From Verrucomicrobiota bacterium (GTDB lineage Bacteria > Verrucomicrobiota > Verrucomicrobiia > Limisphaerales > J093), in assembly GCA_029556615.1 (NCBI GenBank), contig JAKQDD010000138.1:17396-81395 (forward strand): DNA of 64,000 bases, given 5' to 3'. The notes below the pieces were generated by a model that saw only the letters and a program-made list of their open reading frames with translations, did not search any database and was not told the DNA's origin. Position 1 is the stretch's first letter, and the number at the start of each line of letters is the position of its first letter. Positions 55,111 through 63,745 of the stretch are shown piece by piece. Position numbers and translations under genes: made by a program.

Positions 55111-56802
55111 TCAGCGGAAGAGGATGTAGAGCGCGACGAAGAGGAGCAGGATCCCGGCGGCCACGACGCGGTAATCTGACAAGCCGGAGCCGCACTTCAC
55201 GCGGAGGGGTTCCCACCAGGTCTCCCAGACGAGCGCCCGGGCCTCGTCCTTGAGCGGTTCCGGGAAGAGCAGGCTGGTCACGACGAGGATGAGAACGCAC
55301 GCCGCCAGCAGGAGGAAGGCGATGAGCATGAAGTCCCCCTTGTAAAGGGCGAACCAATCGACTACGAAGGCCACGGCACCCAAGGCCATGCCGGCCACCA
55401 GCGTGAGGAAGGCGGATCGGCCGGAAGCGCCCTTCCAGAACACGCCCATGAGGAAGACGGCGGTGATGGGCGGGGCGATGTAGGAGATCAACTTGTTGAT
55501 GCCCTCGAACAGGGTGGTGTAGTGGCCGAAGAGCGGCGAGGCGCCGATGGCCAGGAGAGTGCCGACCACGGTGGTGATCCTGCCGATGCCGACCAGTTGG
55601 TGATCCTGGAGGTTGGGGCGGTGGCGTTTGAACAAGTCGTAGGCGACGAGCGTGGCGGTCGAGTTGAGCGCGGCGGAGCAGGTCTGCATGGCCGCGGCGA
55701 GCATCGCTGCGGTGACCAGTCCCTTGAGCCCGACCGGCAGCAGATGGGTGATGAGAAACGTGTAAGTGTCCGCGGCCGTCTGCGGTGCGGCGCCGCCGAA
55801 GGCGTTCTGTTGAACCAGTGCGACGCCGATCACGCCGGGCAGCACGAAAAAGAAGACCGGCCAGATCTTCAGAAAGGCGCAGAAGAGCGGGCCCAGGCGC
55901 GCCTGTTTCTCGTCCCTGGCGGCGAGCACCCGCTGGACAATGGTCTGGTCGCAACACCAATACCAGATCCCGAGCACCGGGTAGCCGAGCAACACGGAGT
56001 ACCAGGGGAGACCCGACGGATCGCCGGCGGTGCGCGCCATGTTGAGGAAGTTGCTGGTGCCCCAGGTCACGTTGCTGCCCGCGACCTCAGCGAGCGGATG
56101 GGGATTCGACGCCAGGGTATGCACGAGCGCGGTCCATCCGCCGACCTTCAGGTAACCGACGACGGTGATGACGATCGCGCCGACGAGGAGCAGGATGGTC
56201 TGGGCGCTTTCCGTCCACACGACGGCGAGGAGCCCCCCGACCATCGTGTAGACGCCGGTGAGCAGCCCGAGCACGACGATGAACAGCATCAGGGCGTCCA
56301 CGCCCAGCAGGGTCGCGCCGGGAGGAAGTCCCATGATGCCCCGCAGGACCCATGCCGCGGTGTAGAGCGCGACGCCCATGTGAATGACGATGGCCGAGAA
56401 CAGCGACACCACCGACAGCACGTCGCGGCAGGGGCGATTGAATCGGCGTTCCAGGAAGTCGGGGAGCGTGGCGACGCGGGAGCGCAAGTAGAGCGGCGCG
56501 AAGAACAGCGAGAGCAGGATCAGGGTGAACCCCGCCATCCACTCGAAGTTGCCGAAAACGAGTCCGAACTTGTAGGCCGCCTCGGCCAGGCTCACCAGGT
56601 GGACGGTCGAGATGTTGGCGGCGAACATGGCCAGGCCAATGACGGGCCAGGTGAGCGTGTTGCCGGCGAGGAAGTAATGGCCGCCTTCGCCACCGCGTTC
56701 CCCCTGACGGCGCAGGACACCCGCCGCGACCCCCAGGGCGACCACCGCCAGCAGGTAGAGAGCGATGATTGTCCAGTCCAGGCTTCCAACAGAGGTGTTC
56801 AT
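55111..56802 (-). CDS. Sodium/solute symporter (SSS family)
   Basis: This 563-residue inner-membrane transporter has about 13-14 hydrophobic segments. Family marks include the first helix (LDWTIIALYLLAVVALGV), FLAGNTLTWPVIGLAMFAANIST with the sodium-site 'A..IST', and LPDFLERRFNRPCRDV. SGLT-like core segments follow (YTMVGGLLAVVWTESAQTILLLVGA, WYWCCDQTIVQRVLAARD). SGLT-like members move sugars with Na+. With the mutarotase and propeller genes 21 and 32 bp apart downstream, import of L-rhamnose or another deoxy-sugar is a reasonable inference. Confidence 0.9.
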   Translation of the reverse strand: MNTSVGSLDWTIIALYLLAVVALGVAAGVLRRQGERGGEGGHYFLAGNTLTWPVIGLAMFAANISTVHLVSLAEAAYKFGLVFGNFEWMAGFTLILLSLFFAPLYLRSRVATLPDFLERRFNRPCRDVLSVVSLFSAIVIHMGVALYTAAWVLRGIMGLPPGATLLGVDALMLFIVVLGLLTGVYTMVGGLLAVVWTESAQTILLLVGAIVITVVGYLKVGGWTALVHTLASNPHPLAEVAGSNVTWGTSNFLNMARTAGDPSGLPWYSVLLGYPVLGIWYWCCDQTIVQRVLAARDEKQARLGPLFCAFLKIWPVFFFVLPGVIGVALVQQNAFGGAAPQTAADTYTFLITHLLPVGLKGLVTAAMLAAAMQTCSAALNSTATLVAYDLFKRHRPNLQDHQLVGIGRITTVVGTLLAIGASPLFGHYTTLFEGINKLISYIAPPITAVFLMGVFWKGASGRSAFLTLVAGMALGAVAFVVDWFALYKGDFMLIAFLLLAACVLILVVTSLLFPEPLKDEARALVWETWWEPLRVKCGSGLSDYRVVAAGILLLFVALYILFR

Positions 56803-56900
56803 CGAGGGGACAGATCAGGAGTCAAGGGTCTGTGGGAAACTCGACATCGCCCGCGATCCTACCGAACGGGGCTTCGGGCGCAACTGCGGATGCGGGCCCC

Positions 56901-57019
56901 GGAGCCTCGTCTAACGCCTGGGGCTGGAACGCGCGCCATCGGCTCGTGGTGGGTTCTGGCCTTGAACGGCGCGTGCGGTGTCGGCTCCGGGGGGACCCCG
57001 CCCGCTGGCGGGCGGGCTC
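56901..57019 (+). repeat. Dispersed repeat family R2, copy 3
   Basis: This is the copy most similar to 432-549: CTAACGCCTGGGGCTGGAAC, CGCCATCGGCTC, GGCCTTGAACGGCGCGTGCG, and a terminal CCCGCTGGCGGGCGGGCTC hairpin. It lies in the 431-bp gap 56803-57233. The same gap also contains a GGGGTGAAAGGTCCCC hairpin at 57047-57062. Confidence 0.78.
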
Positions 57020-57233
57020 GTGTGCCTGGCCAGGTGCCAGCCCTATCGGGGTGAAAGGTCCCCGACGGGACGATGACGACAACCGAAGCAGCAGGGCGCG
57101 ACCACTGGGGTCAGAACCCTGGATTGGCGGAACCTTGGCCTGGCGGTGGGGGCGCTCTCGCTTTCTGATGGACGCCGCTGAGGGGTGTGCCGCAGAGTGG
57201 CGGCTGGAAGCAGAGGTTGAAGAGCAGCATGCC

Positions 57234-57926
57234 ATGAAGACATCACGAGTTCTTGTATCCTTGTTGGCCTTGGCCGGCGGGGCCATGATCGCGATCGCGC
57301 AGCCGGCTGGGGATCGGCCTCCGCGGCGCGCTGCGGCTCCGGCGTTCACGGCGAATCCAATGCCCAAAGACGAGGCCGAGAAGCGGATTCTCGATGCGCT
57401 TGAGGCGGTCGTTCAAGAGCAGGGCCGCGGCATCGGCGTGCCCCAGGAGGATGGCCGGCTGCTGAGGATCCTCGCCGAGGGGATGGGCGCCAAGCACGTG
57501 GTCGAGCTGGGGACGTTTCACGGCTATTCCGGCATCTGGTTCTGTCTGGCGCTGCGCACGACCGGCGGCCGGCTGACGACGTACGAGATCGACGCGCAGA
57601 ACGCGGCGTTGGCCCGGAGGAACTTCGAACGCGCGGGTGTGAGCACCCTGGTCACCGTGATCGAGGGGGACGCTCATGAGGAAGTCACGAAGCTGAAGGA
57701 CCCCATCGACCTGATCTTTCTGGACGCGGACAAGGAGGGGTATGCGGACTATTTAAAGAAGCTGCTGCCGTTGTTGCGGCCGGGCGGCCTGGTGGTGGCC
57801 CACAACATTGATCCCGGTCGGGCGGATCCGAGGTTCATCGAGGCGATCACGACGAACCCCGTGCTCGAGAGCGTATTTCCCAGCCTCGGCCGGTCGGGGC
57901 TTTCGCTGACGATCAAGAAGCGGTGA
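57234..57926 (+). CDS. O-methyltransferase (class I, COMT-like) with a signal peptide
   Basis: This 230-residue protein has a predicted signal peptide (MKTSRVLVSLLALAGGAMIAIAQPAG) ahead of a SAM-dependent O-methyltransferase fold. The SAM motif is VVELGTFHGYSGIW, and the acidic motif is TYEIDAQN. DLIFLDADKEGYADYL carries the metal-binding Asp, followed by PGGLVVAHN. Catechol/caffeoyl-type activity is the family's usual chemistry. Export of a SAM-using enzyme is odd, as SAM is not expected outside the cytoplasm, so the leader may instead be a membrane anchor. It is monocistronic. Confidence 0.85.
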   Translation: MKTSRVLVSLLALAGGAMIAIAQPAGDRPPRRAAAPAFTANPMPKDEAEKRILDALEAVVQEQGRGIGVPQEDGRLLRILAEGMGAKHVVELGTFHGYSGIWFCLALRTTGGRLTTYEIDAQNAALARRNFERAGVSTLVTVIEGDAHEEVTKLKDPIDLIFLDADKEGYADYLKKLLPLLRPGGLVVAHNIDPGRADPRFIEAITTNPVLESVFPSLGRSGLSLTIKKR

Positions 57927-58018
57927 AGCGGTGGGGTTTCCAGGAGGCTGCGGTTCCGCGAGGCCGGCCTGATCGCATCCGCGCCCCGGTTCTTTCGTGA
58001 GATTTGCGGGCTAAGGCC

Positions 58019-59323
58019 ATGAGGGATGTTCCCCAGCGGGTGCTGACCTTGTTCGACTCGGTCTGCCTGATCGTGGGGATCATTGTCGGGGCGGGCATCT
58101 ACCAGGTGGCGCCCGACGTGGCGAAGGGGAGCGGCGGGGTTCTGGGGTTTCTGGGCCTATGGTTGCTGGGGGGACTTCTTTCGTTGTGCGGGGCGCTGGG
58201 CTATGCGGAGCTGGCGAGCGCCTATCCGCAGGCGGGGGGCGACTATGCGTATCTGACCCGGGCGTATGGCCGTTGGGCCGGCTTCCTGTTTGGCTGGATC
58301 CAGCTGGTGATTGTCAGGCCCGGGGACATTGCGGTGATGGCGTTCGCGTTCGCCACGTACGCGCGGGCGCTGTACGACCCTTTCCCGGACGGTTCATCGG
58401 CCATGGTGCGGCAGGCCTACGCCGGCCTGGCTGTTGCGGTGCTGACGCTGGTCAACGTGGTTGGGGTTCGGCAGGGGAAATGGACGCAGAACGTGCTGAC
58501 TGTGGTCAAGGTGCTGGGTTTGGGGGGCATTGCGGCGGTGGCGCTGCTGGCGCCGGCGTCGGATCCGGTCTCGGCCCCGGCGGGGTCGCTGCCGCCGAGC
58601 CTGGCGCTCATCCTGGTGCTGTTCACCTTTGGGGGTTGGAACGAGATGGCCTATGTGGCCGCGGAGGTCTCGAATCCGCGGCGGAACATCGTGCGTTCGC
58701 TGGTATTGGGAACAACGGTGGTGACGGTGATCTACCTGGTGGTGAACGCCGCGTTTCTGAGGGCGCTGGGGTTTGAGGGTTTGAAGACGAGCACGGCGGT
58801 CGCGACCGACACGGTTCGGACCGTGTTTCCGCGGGAGGCGGCTGCGCTGATCAGCGGGCTGGTATGTCTTTCAGCGCTGGGCGCGGTGAACGGGCTGGTA
58901 TTTGCGGGCGCCCGCATTTCGTATGCGGTGGGTCGGGACCACTGGGTGTTCAAGCCGCTGGGCCGGTGGCATTCGCGGACGGGGACGCCGGTGCGAGCGT
59001 TAGTCTTGCAGGGGCTGCTGGCGGGGGGGTTGGTGTTGGTCCTGGGGTCATTTGTGGACGCGCTGTTGTACACGGCGGCGCCGGTGTATTTGTTTTACCT
59101 GGCGAGCACGGCGGCGGTGATCGTGCTGCGGCGGCGGGATCCGGGCGTGGAGCGGCCGTATCGGGTCTGGGGATATCCGGTGACGCCGCTGGTGTTCTGC
59201 GTGACGTGCGGGTATCTGGCCTGGAGCGCGGTGGCGTACAAGCCTTGGGTGGCGTTGGGAGCGCTGGGCGTCCTCCTGGTGGGGTTGCCGGTCTATGCCG
59301 TCAGCAGACGGCGGGGACCGTAA
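58019..59323 (+). CDS. APC-superfamily amino acid permease
   Basis: This 434-residue inner-membrane transporter has 12 hydrophobic segments. The first carries the APC signature (LFDSVCLIVGIIVGAGIYQVAPDVA). LCGALGYAELASAYPQAGGDYAYLTRAYGR is the family motif of helix 2-3, and FGGWNEMAYVAAEVSNPRRNIVRSL that of helix 6. Substrate is likely an amino acid or polyamine but cannot be fixed. The ATG at 58019 is chosen over 58004. It lies 214 bp before the potassium-uptake genes, in which gap no riboswitch was recognised. Confidence 0.9.
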   Translation: MRDVPQRVLTLFDSVCLIVGIIVGAGIYQVAPDVAKGSGGVLGFLGLWLLGGLLSLCGALGYAELASAYPQAGGDYAYLTRAYGRWAGFLFGWIQLVIVRPGDIAVMAFAFATYARALYDPFPDGSSAMVRQAYAGLAVAVLTLVNVVGVRQGKWTQNVLTVVKVLGLGGIAAVALLAPASDPVSAPAGSLPPSLALILVLFTFGGWNEMAYVAAEVSNPRRNIVRSLVLGTTVVTVIYLVVNAAFLRALGFEGLKTSTAVATDTVRTVFPREAAALISGLVCLSALGAVNGLVFAGARISYAVGRDHWVFKPLGRWHSRTGTPVRALVLQGLLAGGLVLVLGSFVDALLYTAAPVYLFYLASTAAVIVLRRRDPGVERPYRVWGYPVTPLVFCVTCGYLAWSAVAYKPWVALGALGVLLVGLPVYAVSRRRGP

Positions 59324-59537
59324 TCCAGGATCAGGCCTGCTCCCAGGCTGCGCCTTGCCCGCGGCTGACGAGGGTGACCCCGCCTTCGATCACCCTTGAA
59401 CTGGGGCGGCAGTGCGACCATGCTTTCAGAACTGGGGGAGACGGATCTCCTTCGGGGAGGGCGCGGCTGGGTTTGCGGGCTGTTCCGGGGCCGGCCGGGC
59501 TGGGAGAGACACCCCGCGAGGGGAGCTGCGGTGCACC

Positions 59538-61367
59538 ATGGTGATTGGAGCCAGCTATTCATCCAACAAATCGAACCTGCGCCCCACGGGTCTTCGTCGG
59601 CCTGCATTGCTGTTGCTGGGCCTGCTGTCGACCGCGGTTCTCGTGGCGGAACATGGGTTCGGGGTGAGCTCCGCTTGGGAGCGGTGGATTCACGTGGCGG
59701 AGCTGCTGCTCGCTGGGGGCTATGTGGCGGACCGGGTTTTGATGCTGGCGCGGGGACCGGACCGATGGAGTGTGCTTCGCCGGCGCCAGTTCGAGTTCGG
59801 CGTGCTGGGGTTGTTCCTTCTTCTGGCCACGGCGTGGGTGGTTTCCCTGGCTGCCGGCGCCGGGAAGCTCCCGACCGAGGTCCGGGGGCTCTTGTCGGAG
59901 GACGCATGGGGGTTGGGGCTGAACTTGTTGCGGCTGTTTCTGCTGGGGAATGTGCTGGTACAATTGCTGCGGTTGCAGCAACGGCTGCTGGTGAGGGGGA
60001 TGCGGCCCGAGTGGATGCTGGCGGGCTCCTTCGCGCTGTTGATTGTGGCGGGCACGCTCTTGCTGCTGATGCCGCGCGTCAGCGCGATTCCGGAGAAGCC
60101 GATCGGCGTTCTGGACGCGGTGTTTACGGCGACGAGCGCGAGCTGTGTGACGGGGCTGACCGTGCGGGACACGGGGACGGAGTTCACGGCGTTTGGGCAG
60201 GGGATCCTGCTGGTGCTCTTTCAAGTGGGGGGCATGGGGATCATGACCTTCGTGGCGTTTCTGGCGGTGACCTCTGCGGAATCGCTGCCGGTGTCGGATA
60301 TGCTGGTGTTTCGCCAGGTCGTGGGGGCGCGGACTCCGGCGGTTCTGGGGCGGCAACTTTGGGCGATCATTGGTTTTACGGCGGTGGTCGAGACGGCGGG
60401 CGCCGTTTGTTTGTACAGCTGTCTGCCGCCGGAGCAGGAGCTCATGAGCAAGCTGGGGTGGAGCGTCTTTCATTCGGTGTCCGCCTACTGCAACGCGGGC
60501 TTTTCCTTTTCGGCGGACAGTCTCGCGGCGTTTCAGTCGCATCCGGGGGCGATGCTGACGTTCATGGTATTGATTGTGCTGGGGGGGTTGGGATTTCTGG
60601 TAGCGATGGATCTGCTCGGGCTGCGCGTGTCGCGGCTGCCGCTGATCCGCGACATCCCGTGGGTGCGCCGGTACAACCGGCAGACGCCGGTTTACCGAAT
60701 TCCGGTGCAGACACGACTTTCCGTGTTGATGACCGGGATTCTGCTGGTGGCGGGTCTGGTGGCATTCTGGGTGCTCGAGGCGCGTCACATACTCGCGGAC
60801 AAGCCGCTTTCGACCCAGTTTTGGATCTCGGCCTTTCACTCGGTGAGCCCCCGGTCGTCGGGGTTCAGCACGGTGCCGGTGGGGGATTTGCACCCGGCGA
60901 CGCTGTTGCTTCTGACGGCGCTGATGGCGGTGGGGGCGTGTCCTGTTTCCGCGGGCGGCGGGATCAAGGTGATCACGCTGGCGATCCTGATTCTGGCGTT
61001 GCGGTCGCTGGTGACCGGCCGGGAGCGGGTCGAAGCGTTTGGGCGTGCGCTGCCGCCGAAGGTGCTGCTGACGGCGCTGGCGGTGGCGGGGCTGTTCATG
61101 GTGCTGGCGGGATTGGGCGTCTTCGGGATGACGCTGTTCGATCCGCAGGTGCCGCTGGAGTCGCAGGTGTTCGAGGTGGTGTCGGCTCTGAGCACGACCG
61201 GGTTGTCCACCGGCATCACCGCCCAACTGAGCCAGGGCAGCCAAGTGGTCCTTTGCCTGCTCATGTTCATAGGACGGGTTGGGCCGCTCTCGCTGGTCTT
61301 GTCGGTGGTCCAGTTGGAGCGGTCGGCGCGTTATCAATACCCGGAAGAAGACCTGCTGGTGGCCTAA
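59538..61367 (+). CDS. ktrB: KtrB/TrkH-family potassium transporter with extra 4-helix N-terminus
   Basis: This 609-residue ion channel-like transporter has four pore-loop repeats from about residue 185: TSASCVTGLTVRDTG, HSVSAYCNAGFSF, HSVSPRSSGFSTV and SALSTTGLSTG. Each has a selectivity-filter Gly. About residues 22-150 add four hydrophobic segments before the first pore repeat. The fourth (LLRLFLLGNVLVQLLRLQQRLLVRG) is Arg-rich at 132, 145, 149 and 153. Start is the ATG at 59538; a frame from 59412 is unlikely. It is followed six bases later by ktrA, its RCK partner. Confidence 0.92.
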   Translation: MVIGASYSSNKSNLRPTGLRRPALLLLGLLSTAVLVAEHGFGVSSAWERWIHVAELLLAGGYVADRVLMLARGPDRWSVLRRRQFEFGVLGLFLLLATAWVVSLAAGAGKLPTEVRGLLSEDAWGLGLNLLRLFLLGNVLVQLLRLQQRLLVRGMRPEWMLAGSFALLIVAGTLLLLMPRVSAIPEKPIGVLDAVFTATSASCVTGLTVRDTGTEFTAFGQGILLVLFQVGGMGIMTFVAFLAVTSAESLPVSDMLVFRQVVGARTPAVLGRQLWAIIGFTAVVETAGAVCLYSCLPPEQELMSKLGWSVFHSVSAYCNAGFSFSADSLAAFQSHPGAMLTFMVLIVLGGLGFLVAMDLLGLRVSRLPLIRDIPWVRRYNRQTPVYRIPVQTRLSVLMTGILLVAGLVAFWVLEARHILADKPLSTQFWISAFHSVSPRSSGFSTVPVGDLHPATLLLLTALMAVGACPVSAGGGIKVITLAILILALRSLVTGRERVEAFGRALPPKVLLTALAVAGLFMVLAGLGVFGMTLFDPQVPLESQVFEVVSALSTTGLSTGITAQLSQGSQVVLCLLMFIGRVGPLSLVLSVVQLERSARYQYPEEDLLVA

Positions 61368-61373
61368 AAGCTC

Positions 61374-62063
61374 ATGAAATGTGCCGTTATCGGGCTGGGA
61401 GACTTTGGACGCGCTGCCGCCATTGGCCTGGCGCGGGCCGGAGCGGACGTGATTGCGATCGACCGGAACATGGACCGCCTGAACCTCGTCAAGGACGAGG
61501 TGGCGCTGGCGATCCGGATGGATGCGACCCACCGGGATGCCCTGGTGGCGCAGCAAGTGGACAAGGTGGATGTGCTCGTGGCGACCATCGGGCAGAACTT
61601 CGAGGCGCAAGTGCTGGTGGTTGTCCATGCGCGGACGCTGGGGATCAAGCGCATTGTCGCCCGCGCCCTGACGGAAGACCACCGGCGAGTCCTGGACGCC
61701 GTGGGGGCCAACGAAGTGTTCATTCCCGAGGAAGAGGCCGCCCGGACGATGGTCCGTCGGCTTACGATCTCGGACATCCGGAGTTACTTCGAGCTCGCCG
61801 ACGGCTTCAGCTTGGTCGAGATCGAGGCGCCCAAGGCCATGATCGGCCGGACGCTGAGGGAACTGAACCTGCGTCAGCGTTTCCGGGTGAACCTGGTGGC
61901 GATCAAGAGCATGGTGACCGGCCCGGACGGTTCCCGCGTCATGAAGCAGTTCAAGGCGGTGCCGATGCCGGACGAGGTCATCGAGGTTGGGGACGTGCTG
62001 GCCTTGGCCGGCAGCGTGTTGGATCTGGCGCGTTGCGTGGGTGAGACTTCAGAGACGGAGTGA
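61374..62063 (+). CDS. ktrA: KtrA/TrkA RCK-domain regulator of potassium uptake
   Basis: This 229-residue cytoplasmic ring subunit gates KtrB. The RCK_N Rossmann motif is VIGLGDFGRAAA and the NAD/ATP-selecting acidic residue is in IAIDRN. The C-terminal RCK_C domain (FSLVEIEAPKAMIGRTLRELNLRQRFRVNLVAIK) follows. In Firmicutes RCK_C binds c-di-AMP; whether it does here is unknown. It is six bases after ktrB and three bases before the sugar-phosphorylase gene, so all three are probably one transcript. Confidence 0.95.
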   Translation: MKCAVIGLGDFGRAAAIGLARAGADVIAIDRNMDRLNLVKDEVALAIRMDATHRDALVAQQVDKVDVLVATIGQNFEAQVLVVVHARTLGIKRIVARALTEDHRRVLDAVGANEVFIPEEEAARTMVRRLTISDIRSYFELADGFSLVEIEAPKAMIGRTLRELNLRQRFRVNLVAIKSMVTGPDGSRVMKQFKAVPMPDEVIEVGDVLALAGSVLDLARCVGETSETE

Positions 62064-62066
62064 CCG

Positions 62067-63731
62067 ATGATCGAGTGTCTGGAGGCGATGTACGGGGCGG
62101 AGACGGCGGTGCGGGTGGGGGATCGCGTGCGGGGTCTTCTAGGGGAGTGGGCACCGCGCTTGGCTGCGGCGTCGGCGCGACGGGACCGGCTGCTGTTGAG
62201 CGAGCGGGACGCCTTGTTGATCAGCTATCCGGACCAGGTGCAGGAGGCTGGTGAACCGCCGCTGAGGACCCTGTCGGCCTTCGGCACCCGCCATCTGAAG
62301 GGCCTTGTCAGCGGCATCCATCTGCTGCCGTTCTATCCGTGGTCTTCGGACGACGGTTTTTCCGTCAAGGACTACCTGACGGTGGAACCGCGCTACGGCA
62401 CGTGGGAGGACCTTGCGCTGCTGAGCGGGGACTTCGACTTGATGTTCGATGCCGTCTTCAACCATGCCTCGGTCCAGGGAGCGTGGTTTGAGGGCTATCT
62501 TGCCGGCGAGGCTGCGTATCGTGATTTCTTCATCGAGGTGACGGGTGAACCGGATCTGTCGGCGGTGGTTCGTCCTCGGGCATTGCCGCTACTGACCGAG
62601 TTCCCGACGGCGGCCGGTCCTCGGAAGCTCTGGACGACGTTCAGCGCCGATCAGGCGGACTTGAACTACGGCAATCCGGAGGTGCTGCTGCGGGTGCTCG
62701 ACGCGCTGCTGTTCTACGTGGCGCACGGGGCGCGGTATATCCGGCTGGATGCCATCGCGTTCCTCTGGAAGACCATCGGCACGCCGTGCGTTCACCTGCC
62801 GCAGACGCATCGGTTCGTCCGGTTGCTGCGGGTGGTGCTCGACGCGGTGGCGCCCTGGGTGCTGCTGGTCACCGAGACCAACGTGCCGCATGCGGACAAC
62901 ATCGCGTACTTCGGCGACGGGTCGAACGAGGCGCACCTGGTGTACAACTTCGCGCTGCCGCCGCTCGTGCTGCACAGTCTGGCGACGGGCAGCGCGGCAA
63001 CGCTGACCCGTTGGGCCAGGTCATTGGAGATTCCGTCGGATCGAGTGGCGTTCCTGAATTTCCTGGCCTCGCACGACGGCATCGGGCTGAACCCGGGCCG
63101 GGGCATTCTCAGCGAGCCGGAGGTCGGGGCGCTGGTTGAGCAGACGATCCGGCATGGCGGTCTGGTTTCGTGGAAGCAGAATCCGGACGGCACGCGGAGT
63201 CCCTACGAACTGAACATCACGTGGTTCGATGCGGTGAACGACCCGGCATCGCGAGAGCCGCTGGGAATCCAGGTGGACCGCTTCATGGTTTCGCAGGCGG
63301 CGATGCTGGCGTTGCGGGGCGTGCCGGGCGTCTACTTCCATTCCCTGGTAGGTTCGCGCAACGATCGCGTGGCCGCCGAGTCGAGCGGGATCCCCCGGCG
63401 CATCAACCGGCAGAAATTCCAACGGGATCTTCTCGAACGGGAACTGGCGGAGCCGGACTCGCTGCGGGCGCGGGTTTTCGGCCGCTTCCGGGCGTTGCTG
63501 CGCGCCCGGGTTGCCTCGGCGGCTTTTGATCCTCGTGGCCGCCAGGAGGTGGTGATTGGCGACCCGCGGCTGTTCACCGTCGTGCGCACGTCACCGGACG
63601 GGGCACAGGCCGCAATCTGCCATCACAACCTCTCCGGCGACACGGTCGGGGTTGATGACGCGGGCGCGGGCCACGTTCGGCTGGGGCCGTTCGAGGCCGG
63701 TTGGTGGGTGAATGGCGAGCGGTGCGTGTGA
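62067..63731 (+). CDS. GH13_18-type sugar phosphorylase (sucrose-phosphorylase-like)
   Basis: This 554-residue GH13 barrel enzyme has a nucleophile at D228 (IRLDAIAFLWK), acid/base E270 (LLVTETNVP) and third carboxylate D337 (LASHDGIGL). HLLPFYPWSSDDGFSVKDY and the loop IPRRINRQKF are typical of subfamily 18, whose members phosphorolyse sucrose, sucrose-6-phosphate or glucosylglycerate to glucose-1-phosphate. No signal peptide is present, so it is cytoplasmic. It lies three bases after ktrA. Glucosylglycerate or a sucrose-type osmolyte is a logical substrate given the K+ genes, but this is inference. Confidence 0.87.
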   Translation: MIECLEAMYGAETAVRVGDRVRGLLGEWAPRLAAASARRDRLLLSERDALLISYPDQVQEAGEPPLRTLSAFGTRHLKGLVSGIHLLPFYPWSSDDGFSVKDYLTVEPRYGTWEDLALLSGDFDLMFDAVFNHASVQGAWFEGYLAGEAAYRDFFIEVTGEPDLSAVVRPRALPLLTEFPTAAGPRKLWTTFSADQADLNYGNPEVLLRVLDALLFYVAHGARYIRLDAIAFLWKTIGTPCVHLPQTHRFVRLLRVVLDAVAPWVLLVTETNVPHADNIAYFGDGSNEAHLVYNFALPPLVLHSLATGSAATLTRWARSLEIPSDRVAFLNFLASHDGIGLNPGRGILSEPEVGALVEQTIRHGGLVSWKQNPDGTRSPYELNITWFDAVNDPASREPLGIQVDRFMVSQAAMLALRGVPGVYFHSLVGSRNDRVAAESSGIPRRINRQKFQRDLLERELAEPDSLRARVFGRFRALLRARVASAAFDPRGRQEVVIGDPRLFTVVRTSPDGAQAAICHHNLSGDTVGVDDAGAGHVRLGPFEAGWWVNGERCV

Positions 63732-63745
63732 GCGGTCCGGAATGA

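Noticed and set aside
59324..59537. Possible c-di-AMP (ydaO-type) riboswitch before ktrB
   Set aside because: The leader has GGGGGA and hairpins, but the conserved GGGGTGAA and CCGAATCCGTCAGCTAACC cores were not found.
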